Positions 6,335 to 13,575 of a stretch of 34,302 nt of DNA are shown in pieces. Origin of the DNA: Helicobacteraceae bacterium (GTDB lineage Bacteria; Campylobacterota; Campylobacteria; Campylobacterales; Sulfurimonadaceae); NCBI GenBank assembly GCA_027052175.1, contig JALUFE010000081.1, positions 1-34,302 of the forward strand, written 5' to 3'. The position numbers and the translations under genes are program-made. The notes below the pieces were generated by a model that searched no databases, had not been told where the DNA came from, and saw nothing but the letters and a program-made list of their open reading frames with translations. Each line of letters begins with the position of its first letter. Position 1 is the first letter of the stretch.

Positions 6335-7591
6335 ATGCCCGATTTCGGATTTGGTACATACAGAGTCAGCGATCAAAATCAAGCGCATATCGATGCTTTG
6401 ATAGAGGCTATACGGGGTGGCATCAAGCTTATCGACACCTCGACGAACTATTTTGACGGCGGTGCTGAGCGCGCGATCGCCAAAGCTTTTCGACACTTTG
6501 ACGAGAGTGTCCGAGAGGGTGTCGAGATAGTGAGCAAGTTTGGCTATATTCAAGGCTCTTTGCTGCAGGAGTACAAAGATGACTCCTCCGATCTACGCAA
6601 ACTTGAGTGCAGTGTGGTGGAGTATTCACCGGAGTGCTACCACTCGATATCCAAAGAGTTTGTCCATCATCAGCTTACTCGCTCGCTTGAGCGTCTTGAG
6701 AGATCGCGGCTTGATTGTTATCTGATCCACAATCCGGAGTACTATATTCTCGATGCGATCAACAAAGGTGTACCAAAGGATGAGTATCTTGATGATATGT
6801 ATGAGCAGATATTCGAAGCCTTCTGTGCACTCGAAGAGGAGGTTAAGGAGGGGCGAATAAAGAGTTACGGCATCAGCTCCAACAGTTTTGCAAAGCCATC
6901 GAATGCACCTGATTTTCTTCCTTATGAGGATCTCACAACGCTTGCTTACAAAGCGGCTAAAGAGAGTGGCAATGCCTCTCACAGCTTTACTACCGTCGAA
7001 CTCCCGATAAATATCGCCGAAAAAGAGGGGCTGAAGTGCAGTTTCTGGGCGAAAGAGCAGGGACTGCGTGTTCTTGCCAACAGACCACTCAATGCCTTTT
7101 ACAACGGCAAGATGTACCGCCTGGCGGAGTATGAAGAGAGTAGAGACTACTATATGTATCTGAATGAGCTGCTGGAGTTTTGTGACAATGATTTGCTAAG
7201 ACCTGTGTACAATCTGATCGAGCAACTCGATGAGAGCAAACACCGTTTTGGATTTGTCGGTGATTACGATGCTTTTGTGCATACACAGGTGCTTCCGCAT
7301 CTGCAGCGTTCACTCAAAGAGATAGAAGGAGATACAAGAGAGAAAGTGATCTCATATCTTGAACTCTTCTTAGCGGAATATCGGGAGATGGTTGCAAGTG
7401 AAAGTGGACGCAAAACAAAAGAGGAATTGAAGCATCTTTTTAAAAATTGCAACGATGCTTTACAAAAGTGTGCGCTTTCGTATCTGATGCGCCAAGAGAG
7501 TATTGATTATATTTTAGTTGGAGCACGAAGAGTCCGATATGTTTATGATCTGCTCTCTTTAAGAGAAGAGTTGGCTCAAAATAATTTATAA
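6335..7591 (+). CDS. Aldo/keto reductase, large form
   Basis: 418-residue NAD(P)H-dependent oxidoreductase with the aldo/keto reductase TIM barrel. The catalytic tetrad can be placed: Asp34 and Tyr39 in LIDTSTNYFDGGAE, Lys68 in IVSKFG and His132 in YLIHNPE. The usual length is about 320, so roughly 100 residues are extra, mostly a helical, charged section between about 270 and 370 (EYEESRDYYMYLNELLEF through SGRKTKEELKHLF). After it the barrel closes with MRQESIDYILVGARRVRYV. The substrate cannot be named. The ATG follows AAGAAGGAT. The gene is alone between elements C and B. A short N-terminus starting directly at FGFGTYRVS fits the family. Confidence 0.9.
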   Translation: MPDFGFGTYRVSDQNQAHIDALIEAIRGGIKLIDTSTNYFDGGAERAIAKAFRHFDESVREGVEIVSKFGYIQGSLLQEYKDDSSDLRKLECSVVEYSPECYHSISKEFVHHQLTRSLERLERSRLDCYLIHNPEYYILDAINKGVPKDEYLDDMYEQIFEAFCALEEEVKEGRIKSYGISSNSFAKPSNAPDFLPYEDLTTLAYKAAKESGNASHSFTTVELPINIAEKEGLKCSFWAKEQGLRVLANRPLNAFYNGKMYRLAEYEESRDYYMYLNELLEFCDNDLLRPVYNLIEQLDESKHRFGFVGDYDAFVHTQVLPHLQRSLKEIEGDTREKVISYLELFLAEYREMVASESGRKTKEELKHLFKNCNDALQKCALSYLMRQESIDYILVGARRVRYVYDLLSLREELAQNNL

Positions 7592-7624
7592 GCCATTAAG
7601 CGATATTTCTATATTTTATGATAA

Positions 7625-7889
7625 GGGCACCTCTAAAAACTCTAAATTGTCTCAGAGCCTAAAATAGGAGTGAGATTGTGAAAAATATTTTTTAAGGCGT
7701 AGCCAAAGCTACGGTGAGAAAAATTTTTACGCAAGATTGCTCCTATTTTAGACTCCCGTAGGGCATTAAGCAGGCGCACTTCTTCTTCGTTGGAACTTTT
7801 TGAAGCTACCAGTAGCAACTTCAAAGTTCTGCCTTGAATAAGTACATTTGCTATAATGCTGAGGCAACTTAGGGTTTTTAGAGGTGCCC
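7625..7889. repeat. MITE-like nested inverted-repeat element B
   Basis: Arms 7625-7655 and 7859-7889 are inverted repeats of 31 bp with three differences, all of which still pair as G-U. The outer 16 (GGGCACCTCTAAAAAC) are perfect. ATAA directly abuts both ends (7621-7624, 7890-7893), a possible 4-bp target duplication. Inside are two hairpin modules. Module 1 has arms CTAAAATAGGAG (7659-7670) and CTCCTATTTTAG (7740-7751) with core CGTAGC-CAAA-GCTACG (7698-7713). Module 2 (7793-7829) has apex GCTAC-CA-GTAGC. No transposase is present, so it would be non-autonomous; the terminal sequence looks like insertion-sequence ends, but I cannot name the family. It fills the 324-base gap before the nfu gene. 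Confidence 0.75.
7852..7857 (+). promoter_or_regulatory. -10 box inside element B, reading into nfu
   Basis: TTTGC-TATAAT lies at the inner edge of the right arm of element B, 59 bases before the nfu ATG. Transcription would start near 7864, inside the repeat arm. I see no other good -10 box between the element and nfu, so the element may provide the promoter of the nfu-TPR-murE operon. Confidence 0.45.
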
Positions 7890-7915
7890 ATAATAAAAAA
7901 TATGAGGATATATAG

Positions 7916-8191
7916 ATGATACCATTTAGTGATGAAGAGTTGATGGAACCTGTAAAAAACGTTATAGACAAAGTAAGACCATCTTTGGCACTCGATGGCG
8001 GTGATATCGACTTTATAACCGTAAAGGACGGTAAAGTATACGTCCAGCTCAAAGGAGCCTGTGTGGGATGCGGCAGCAGTGGTACCACACTCAAGTACGG
8101 GGTGGAGAGGCAGTTGAGAATGGATATCCATCCCGAGCTTACGGTTGTAAACGTTCCTTTTGGAATGGAAAACGATATAGATAAATTTTAA
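7916..8191 (+). CDS. NifU C-terminal domain (Nfu-type) Fe-S scaffold
   Basis: 91 residues consisting only of the NifU C-terminal domain. LALDGGDIDFITVKDGKVYVQLKG leads to the cluster-binding CVGC (Cys49, Cys52) and then SSGTTLKYGVERQL. Nfu proteins assemble or carry Fe-S clusters to target enzymes as dimers, using the CxxC of each subunit. There is no clear Shine-Dalgarno before the ATG (only GAGGATATATAG). The TPR gene follows after 24 bases and then murE. The same nfu-(unknown)-murE order is one I recall from C. jejuni, which supports an operon. Confidence 0.93.
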   Translation: MIPFSDEELMEPVKNVIDKVRPSLALDGGDIDFITVKDGKVYVQLKGACVGCGSSGTTLKYGVERQLRMDIHPELTVVNVPFGMENDIDKF

Positions 8192-8215
8192 AATTTGAAA
8201 AGGGAGGTACGATTT

Positions 8216-8812
8216 ATGAGTTCAATTAGCAAATATAAAATCCTCTCCGAAGCGAAAAAGTACTTTTCACAGTCCGATTATAAAAAAGCACTTGAAAAAT
8301 TTGCGACGGTTTTACAGAACTATCCAAACTCCAAAGAGGCATACAACGGCGTGATCCTCTCGGAGATGGCACTTAGTGGAGAGGGAGGAGCGGAAGCGCT
8401 TTTTGATTACTATGAAGTGCTTCAAAGCGAGGACAGAGAGAGTGCCGATGAAATTATGAGTGAAATTTTGGAAAATATGGACGGCACACTTGAAGAACTC
8501 AGTGAGATTATCACAGAACCGCTCAAAAACAGACTCGAAGCGGAAGACGGCATTTTGTATGAGGATTTTAAAAAAATTGTAGAGGCAAACGGAGGAGATT
8601 TTAAAAAGATCTTTGACAACATCATGTTTTCTACAAAGGTTATTATCGCAAAAAAAGAGGATTTTTTGGAGTTTCTCGATATGCTTATAGAAAACGGATA
8701 CGATGAGATGGCATTGAACTATCTTGAAAACGCTCTTGCTTTGTATCCCACAGATACGACTTTGAGAAATCTTCTTAAAAAACTTGCAAAAAGGCTCGAT
8801 GTTGAAGATTGA
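8216..8812 (+). CDS. TPR-repeat protein, function unknown
   Basis: 198 residues, acidic and helical with no signal peptide. One tetratricopeptide repeat is clear at the N-terminus (SEAKKYFSQSDYKKALEKFATVLQNYPNSKEAYNG) and another at the C-terminus (NGYDEMALNYLENALALYPTDTTLRNL). The middle is a divergent helical, Asp/Glu-rich region. It is likely a cytosolic adaptor; no partner is evident beyond its operon neighbours nfu and murE. The ORF track starts at a TTG (8195). The ATG at 8216 has a strong GGGAGG nine bases upstream, which decides the start. Its end overlaps the murE start by 14 bases, suggesting translational coupling. Confidence 0.88.
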   Translation: MSSISKYKILSEAKKYFSQSDYKKALEKFATVLQNYPNSKEAYNGVILSEMALSGEGGAEALFDYYEVLQSEDRESADEIMSEILENMDGTLEELSEIITEPLKNRLEAEDGILYEDFKKIVEANGGDFKKIFDNIMFSTKVIIAKKEDFLEFLDMLIENGYDEMALNYLENALALYPTDTTLRNLLKKLAKRLDVED

Positions 8813-10088
8813 GCTCCCTGATCAGCCCTACAGATACGTTACGGAAAACTCCAAGCTCTGTGACGATGAAACGGCCTTTGTGTTGACCAAACAAAATGAA
8901 AAATATCTCGAAGATGCCAAGCAAAAAGCGCACTCCATCATCTCCATAGAGGAGATCGGGGAGCTTTTTGGTATCAAAGACATCAAGATTATAGGCATTA
9001 CGGGTACAAACGGCAAGACAACCACAGCCAGTGCGATCTATTCTTATCTGCTTGATCTAGGCTACAAAGCAGCACTCCAGGGTACACGCGGCTTTTTCAT
9101 GAACGATGAAGTGATCGAGGGAAAAAGTCTCACGACACCATCTGTTTTGCATACCTACATGCATATCTATCAGGCGGTTGCTGCGGGATGTGAGTACTTC
9201 ATCATGGAAGTGAGTTCCCATGCGATCGTGCAAGCGCGCATCGAGGGGCTTGAGTTTGCGCTCAAGATTCTTACCAATATCACGCAGGATCATCTTGATT
9301 ATCATAAAAGCATGGAAGAGTATATCAATGTCAAGAACAGTTTCTTTCAGGATGAGAGTAAAAAGCTTATAAACCGTGACGAGCCAAAGGCACAGTTCAA
9401 CATCAAAAACACCTATACCTATGGCATCGAGAACCCTGCAACTTATAAACTGATGGCCTATACGCTCAACGAAGGCTCAAGCGGTATCCTGCAGCACTTC
9501 CAGGAGATCGTACCGTTTGTTTCTTCGTTGTATGGTTTTTTCAACCTTTACAACACTGTAGCTGCCATTGCGGCAGTGCATTTACTCACAGAGAGAAAGC
9601 TCGAAGAGATCGCCGAGGTGGTGCCTAACTTTGCAGGTGTAAGTGGTCGAATGGAACAGGTAAGCGAAGATCCTTTCGTTCTTGTCGATTTCGCTCATAC
9701 GCCAGATGGGATGGCCCAGGTCCTCAATGCGCTTAAAGAGAAGGATATCGTCGTCGTTTTCGGTGCAGGAGGTGACAGAGACCCTCTCAAGCGCCCGCTA
9801 ATGGGACAGGTTGCTGCAAGTCTGGCCAAAAAGGTCGTTGTTACAAGTGACAACCCGCGCTTTGAAGATCCCGACAAGATTATAGAGGATATCCTTAAAG
9901 GTATAGACGATCCTGGCGGTGTCATTGTCGAGCCAAACAGACGCGAAGCGATCAAAAAAGCGCTTGAGATCCGCGAAGAGGGAGAAATCGTTGTGATACT
10001 CGGTAAAGGGGATGAAGAGTATCAGATCATTTACGATCAGAAATTCCCGTTTGATGATCGAGAGATTGTGAGAGAACTTCTTAGTTGA
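8799..10088 (+). CDS. murE: UDP-MurNAc-tripeptide synthetase (meso-DAP adding)
   Basis: 429 residues. MurE adds meso-diaminopimelate to UDP-MurNAc-L-Ala-D-Glu in the cytosol, an ATP-dependent step of peptidoglycan synthesis. Visible motifs are the ATP-binding GITGTNGKTTTA at about 70, the central-domain EVSSHA and ITQDHLDYHKSMEEY, and the C-terminal DNPR, the signature of meso-DAP-specific enzymes as opposed to lysine-adding ones. The N-terminal domain is shorter than in E. coli (495 residues), as is common in this phylum. The ORF track starts at a TTG; the ATG at 8799 (MLKIELPDQPY) is preferred and lies inside the end of the TPR gene. The last eight bases overlap the convergent lipoprotein gene. 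Confidence 0.96.
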   Translation: MLKIELPDQPYRYVTENSKLCDDETAFVLTKQNEKYLEDAKQKAHSIISIEEIGELFGIKDIKIIGITGTNGKTTTASAIYSYLLDLGYKAALQGTRGFFMNDEVIEGKSLTTPSVLHTYMHIYQAVAAGCEYFIMEVSSHAIVQARIEGLEFALKILTNITQDHLDYHKSMEEYINVKNSFFQDESKKLINRDEPKAQFNIKNTYTYGIENPATYKLMAYTLNEGSSGILQHFQEIVPFVSSLYGFFNLYNTVAAIAAVHLLTERKLEEIAEVVPNFAGVSGRMEQVSEDPFVLVDFAHTPDGMAQVLNALKEKDIVVVFGAGGDRDPLKRPLMGQVAASLAKKVVVTSDNPRFEDPDKIIEDILKGIDDPGGVIVEPNRREAIKKALEIREEGEIVVILGKGDEEYQIIYDQKFPFDDREIVRELLS

Positions 10089-10731
10089 TTGTATAACTCT
10101 TCGTGGCGTTGATATCGTAAAATCCGGTGACGGTCACATTGGCTTCGCCCTTGGAAAAAGAGATTGTCGCTTCTCCACCTCCAACGCTTACAAGCGTTGC
10201 GTTACCCTCCACGCTCCAGACAATCTGATTCGAGTTATTGGCGTCTATAGAGACATTTTGATCGCCGTTGGCATAGTCGGCTGTCGCTTTGAAAGTATAG
10301 TTCGTATCGGCTGCAGGTGTACCGCTGATGTTGGAGTCGTCGATATGGAGTGCACTCAACGGAACGATCGTTACCATGCCGTTTTGGGTATCGTTAAGAG
10401 AACGGTACGAAATCGTTACGTCCAGAGTCGTGTTGCTTCCGTTACCATCGCCGTTTACTTTTGGGACAAGCCTGCCATAGGCAAGTGAGGCTTTGGAGAA
10501 GTCCGTCTCCCATCTGGCAGCCTGGGTGACATCGGCACTTGTTCCGTCGCTGTAGTTGACATACGCTTTGAGATCGAGTTCGTTTGCTGTAGCATAGAGA
10601 GTGGCGGAAGTAGGTGATATGGAGATATCGTTGATCTCTTTTACGATTGGAGTGTCGTTTGTTGTTCCGCATCCTCCAAGGCCACAGAGCAACAAGGATG
10701 CACTGAAAAATGTAGTTATGTTTTTTATCAT
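10081..10731 (-). CDS. Lipoprotein with two Big2-like Ig repeats
   Basis: 216 residues. The signal peptide ends in a lipobox, LLCGLGGC (Cys21), so the mature protein should be lipid-anchored. Two bacterial Ig-like (Big2) repeats follow: the first from INDISISPTSATLYATANELDLKAY with the hallmark YSDGTSADVTQAARWETD, the second from LSALHIDDSNISGTP with ADYANGDQNVSIDAN and QIVWSVEG. Such domains are found in surface adhesins and structural proteins; its target is unknown. The ATG at 10731 lies two bases after the stop of the outer-membrane barrel gene (TGA-TC-ATG), so the pair forms an operon. The ORF track's TTG start is less likely. Confidence 0.82.
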   Translation of the reverse strand: MIKNITTFFSASLLLCGLGGCGTTNDTPIVKEINDISISPTSATLYATANELDLKAYVNYSDGTSADVTQAARWETDFSKASLAYGRLVPKVNGDGNGSNTTLDVTISYRSLNDTQNGMVTIVPLSALHIDDSNISGTPAADTNYTFKATADYANGDQNVSIDANNSNQIVWSVEGNATLVSVGGGEATISFSKGEANVTVTGFYDINATKSYTIN

Positions 10732-10733
10732 GA

Positions 10734-11288
10734 TCAAAACCTGTAGTTTACGCCCAGATAGATCTGGTTGATGTGGGATTGCAGTTTGAGTTTTTGTGCG
10801 ATTAGATCGACACTTTCATAGGAGGTGAACCGGTACTCGTAGTTTGCTTCTATATCGAGATGTCCACTGAGAGGGAAAAAAGCTCCGGCACCTAAATTGT
10901 AGGAACTGTAGGCGATTTTGCTTTCAAGTTTTCGTTTTACTTTCATTTCACCCGCTCCAATACCTGCACGAAAGAAAGGATAGAGAAATTTCGTAAAATT
11001 ATAGGCTTTGACAAACATAATATCCATTCCGTATCGCTCTTTGTCGTTTTTTGAAAAGATGCTTGATTTGTTGTCGACATAGTTTATATCGAATTCTACC
11101 GCATACGCCCGACGGTCTCCATAACCGAATTTCAAAGCCCCAAATGCCGGTGTGTTGTGTGTCTTCTTCTCATCTGTAAATTTTTCATACTGCACACCGC
11201 CGCCCATCCCCATATAAAATTTGGCATCGTAGGAAAAGGCATTCAGTAAACAGGGGAGCAGGAAAAGAGAAAATATTGCTTTTTTCAA
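10734..11288 (-). CDS. Small outer-membrane beta-barrel protein
   Basis: 184 residues with a signal peptide (MKKAIFSLFLLPCLLNAFS) and then alternating amphipathic strands: KFYMGMGGGVQYEKF, AFGALKFGYGDRRAYAVEFDINYV, YPFFRAGIGAGEMKV, YSSYNLGAGAFFPLSGHLDIEANYEYRF and a last strand QIYLGVNYRF ending in the Phe typical of barrels. It is like the eight-stranded OmpA/OmpX-type or 'outer membrane protein beta-barrel' domain. The start is a TTG at 11288: no in-frame ATG fits, and AAGGAA stands seven bases upstream. TATACT at 11316-11321 (minus) is a fitting -10 box. It is co-transcribed with the Big2 lipoprotein, and the two may form a surface assembly (inference). Confidence 0.82.
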   Translation of the reverse strand: MKKAIFSLFLLPCLLNAFSYDAKFYMGMGGGVQYEKFTDEKKTHNTPAFGALKFGYGDRRAYAVEFDINYVDNKSSIFSKNDKERYGMDIMFVKAYNFTKFLYPFFRAGIGAGEMKVKRKLESKIAYSSYNLGAGAFFPLSGHLDIEANYEYRFTSYESVDLIAQKLKLQSHINQIYLGVNYRF

Positions 11289-11315
11289 ATGGATTCCTTC
11301 TTTTAAGTAGCTGGA

Positions 11316-11321
11316 AGTATA
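11316..11321 (-). promoter_or_regulatory. -10 box of the barrel-lipoprotein operon
   Basis: TATACT on the minus strand (plus strand AGTATA), about 28 bases before the TTG start and upstream of its AAGGAA ribosome-binding site. Confidence 0.45.
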
Positions 11322-11385
11322 ACCAAAAAGCTTAAACTTTCGAAGTGAGATATGGCACTAAAGAAATTCCGCCGGATTTATTTGG

Positions 11386-11425
11386 TATAATTGCGAAAAA
11401 ATTCGAAAAGACTCCAGTGTATAAT
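11386..11425 (+). promoter_or_regulatory. Two tandem -10 boxes ahead of the ferredoxin gene
   Basis: Two perfect TATAAT hexamers occur at 11386-11391 (TTTGGTATAAT) and 11420-11425 (CAGTGTATAAT), giving leaders of about 79 and 45 bases for the ferredoxin-panD-ybaB operon. The ORF track translates through this stretch from 11345, which is not needed. Confidence 0.5.
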
Positions 11426-11476
11426 GCCGTTTTTGTAACGATAGTATGGCGCGGAGTCGATGAAAAGGACAGATTT

Positions 11477-11860
11477 ATGGGAATTCCTCAGCCGGCGTTT
11501 TATATATTCAAATGTGAGCAGAGTGCTCCTCCGGGGATGCCAAAACCATCATGTGTTTCACAGAACAATCCGGAGAGCCAGCAGCTCTTTCAGTACCTTG
11601 CACAGAAATTGATGCAAGAGGGTGTTATGGGAACCGTACAGCCGATACGTACTTCATGTCTGAATCGCTGCCAGATGGGTCCTGTGATGCTTGTAGAACC
11701 TGGGCATACGATGTACACAGGTTTGACTAAAGAAAAAATCGATAGAATTGTAGAAGAGCATATCATCGGCGGAAACGTCGTGACGGAATATGTCATTGAT
11801 CCGGAGTTCTGGGATGAGCCTATCAGCCCTGCGGATATGAAAAAACAGATGGGAATGTAG
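11477..11860 (+). CDS. Thioredoxin-like [2Fe-2S] ferredoxin
   Basis: 127 residues. Four cysteines fit the thioredoxin-fold [2Fe-2S] ferredoxin family (Shethna/NuoE type): Cys13 and Cys26 in [16 protein letters not shown], and Cys61 and Cys65 in [16 protein letters not shown]. The spacing matches C-x12-C...C-x3-C as in the Aquifex ferredoxin. It probably shuttles electrons in the cytosol; its partner is unknown. The ORF track starts 132 bases earlier, but the family begins at [11 protein letters not shown], and AAAAGGA stands eight bases before this ATG. panD follows after 11 bases. Confidence 0.88.
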   Translation: MGIPQPAFYIFKCEQSAPPGMPKPSCVSQNNPESQQLFQYLAQKLMQEGVMGTVQPIRTSCLNRCQMGPVMLVEPGHTMYTGLTKEKIDRIVEEHIIGGNVVTEYVIDPEFWDEPISPADMKKQMGM

Positions 11861-11871
11861 GAACAACACAA

Positions 11872-12237
11872 ATGCAGATCGAAATGCTTTACAGCAAGAT
11901 TCACCGTGCAACCGTGACAGATGCTAACTTGAACTATGTCGGTTCCATCACGATAGACGAAGAGCTTTTGGAAGCATCGAAGATGCGGGTAGGTCAGAAA
12001 GTGGAGATACTCAATATCAACAACGGAGAGCGCTTTTCCACCTACATCATTCTCGGTGAACGGGGAAAAAGAGACATTTGTCTCAACGGTGCTGCGGCGA
12101 GAAAAGTGCACAAGGGCGACAAAATTATCATCGTCGCCTATGCAAGCTTTGATGCAAAAGAGCTTGATGAGTACAAGCCGACCGTCGTACTTGTCGATGA
12201 AGACAACAATATTACCGACGTGATAGAGAGTATATAG
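11872..12237 (+). CDS. panD: Aspartate 1-decarboxylase
   Basis: 121 residues, full length. PanD makes beta-alanine from aspartate for pantothenate and coenzyme A. It is a pyruvoyl enzyme that cuts itself; the cleavage site Gly24-Ser25 is present in NYVGSITID, and Lys9, Arg54-equivalent and Tyr58-equivalent segments ([16 protein letters not shown]) are in place, as is [13 protein letters not shown]. It is second in the ferredoxin-panD-ybaB operon, and its stop codon is directly followed by the ybaB start. Confidence 0.97.
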   Translation: MQIEMLYSKIHRATVTDANLNYVGSITIDEELLEASKMRVGQKVEILNINNGERFSTYIILGERGKRDICLNGAAARKVHKGDKIIIVAYASFDAKELDEYKPTVVLVDEDNNITDVIESI

Positions 12238-12546
12238 ATGTTTGACAATCTTGGAGATATGGGCAAACTGTTTGAAGGAATGCAAGAGCAGGCCAAAAAA
12301 CTTCAAGAAGAGCTTGAGAGCAAAACTTTTTCCGTTAAAAGCGGCGGTGGAATGGTCGAGATAAAAATGAACGGAAAGGGCGAAGTTGTAGATATCGATA
12401 TCGATGATTCGCTCTTACAAGACAAAGAGTCTCTTCAGATTCTGCTGATGGGTGCACTCAACGATGCTTACAGAATGGTTGAACAGAACAAGCAGCAGAG
12501 TGCACTCGGCGCACTCGGCGGTTTCAATCCGTTTGAAAGAAAATAA
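12238..12546 (+). CDS. YbaB/EbfC nucleoid-associated protein
   Basis: 102 residues. YbaB/EbfC proteins are small dimeric DNA-binding proteins. Landmarks are the N-terminal coiled helix (LGDMGKLFEGMQEQAKKLQEEL), the strand region KSGGGMVEIKMNGKGEVVDIDID, and the C-terminal helix ILLMGALNDAYRMVEQN. It starts on the base after the panD stop. The usual partner genes dnaX and recR are not adjacent, but ybaB near ispA and tkt is an arrangement I recall from this phylum. A terminator hairpin follows. Confidence 0.95.
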   Translation: MFDNLGDMGKLFEGMQEQAKKLQEELESKTFSVKSGGGMVEIKMNGKGEVVDIDIDDSLLQDKESLQILLMGALNDAYRMVEQNKQQSALGALGGFNPFERK

Positions 12547-12547
12547 C

Positions 12548-12600
12548 AGATGAAGCAAAATGAGTTGGATGAATGGACTGATTTGTTTCATCTTTTTTTT
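12548..12600 (+). terminator. Intrinsic terminator after ybaB
   Basis: GATGAAGCAAA (12549-12559) pairs with TTTGTTTCATC (12582-12592) through 11 pairs including one G-U, and is followed by eight T residues. The loop is about 22 bases. It ends the ferredoxin-panD-ybaB operon. Confidence 0.7.
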
Positions 12601-12629
12601 CAGCAGAAATTAATAACACTTTAACAAGA

Positions 12630-12635
12630 TATACT
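12630..12635 (+). promoter_or_regulatory. -10 box of ispA
   Basis: TATACT, 12 bases before the ispA ATG, after the terminator. The overlapping TAGAAT five bases before the ATG is an alternative. Either leaves little or no leader, and no Shine-Dalgarno is seen. Confidence 0.4.
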
Positions 12636-12647
12636 ATAGAATTCCCT

Positions 12648-13493
12648 ATGCAAAATTTCGAGCAGTTTTTACAAGAGCATCTACCCCGTTCAAACAGTTT
12701 TCATCCTCATTACGAAAGAGCATTGCAGGTTATGCTTCAAGCAGGAGGGAAGCGTTTCCGTCCCGCACTGCTATTGGCTGTCGTGCGCGCTTACAATCCC
12801 CTGATGATCGAGAGTGCTTATCATGCAGCACTTGCAGTGGAACTGCTGCATACGTACTCGCTTATCCATGATGACCTTCCGGCTATGGACGACTCTCCGC
12901 TTCGACGAGGCAATCCGACACTGCATGTACTCTTCGACGAAGTTACGGCGATTCTTGTCGGTGACGCACTGAATACATACTCTTTTGAGGTCCTCGCAGA
13001 TGCCCCCTTCGCTCCTTCGATGAAAGTAGAGCTTGTCAAACTGCTTGCCCACAACGGCGGTCTCAACGGGATGGTACTCGGTCAGGCGATAGACTGCCAC
13101 TTTGAAAACAAACCGCTTGGTATAGAGCAGATTCGTTTTCTCCATATCAACAAAACCGCAAAACTTATCGCCGCTTCACTCGCAATGGGCGCAGTCATTG
13201 TCGGCAAAGAGGATCTCGCTTTAAAACTTTATGAATTTGGGATAGAACTCGGACTGCTTTTTCAGATACAAGATGATATTCTCGATGTAACGCAGAGCAG
13301 TGAAGAGGCCGGGAAACTGACCAATAACGATGAGGAAAAAAACAGCTTTGTGACGATTTTGGGGCTTAACAAGGCTAAAGAGGAGGCAGACTCTCTGGCA
13401 TACAAACTGCTTGGTGAGCTTGACGGCTTTGAAAAAAGACTCAAAGAGGAGCTTTCGCCCCTGTTGGTGCAGTATATACATCGACATAAATAG
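12648..13493 (+). CDS. ispA: Polyprenyl (farnesyl-type) diphosphate synthase
   Basis: 281 residues. It is a short-chain trans-prenyltransferase that condenses isopentenyl diphosphate with allylic diphosphates in the cytosol. The first aspartate-rich motif is DDLPAMDDSPLRRG (about 80-93), the second is QDDILD (about 203-208). GGKRFRPAL marks the N-terminal substrate site, and the KTAKLI and GxxxDC segments are present. FPP versus GPP/GGPP product cannot be decided reliably from the motif alone. There is no Shine-Dalgarno before the ATG. It is followed 82 bases later by the transketolase gene, an order I recall from C. jejuni. Confidence 0.92.
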   Translation: MQNFEQFLQEHLPRSNSFHPHYERALQVMLQAGGKRFRPALLLAVVRAYNPLMIESAYHAALAVELLHTYSLIHDDLPAMDDSPLRRGNPTLHVLFDEVTAILVGDALNTYSFEVLADAPFAPSMKVELVKLLAHNGGLNGMVLGQAIDCHFENKPLGIEQIRFLHINKTAKLIAASLAMGAVIVGKEDLALKLYEFGIELGLLFQIQDDILDVTQSSEEAGKLTNNDEEKNSFVTILGLNKAKEEADSLAYKLLGELDGFEKRLKEELSPLLVQYIHRHK

Positions 13494-13575
13494 GTATGCA
13501 CCAAACAAATGGACATTTCATTCGAATTCTTGGGGTAAGAGAGTTCGCATGAAAAGTCAATACAAAAGGAAAACA

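Noticed and set aside
13411-13575. N-terminal extension of transketolase in the ORF track
   Set aside because: It overlaps the end of ispA, has no family similarity, and the AAAGGA before 13576 marks the true start.
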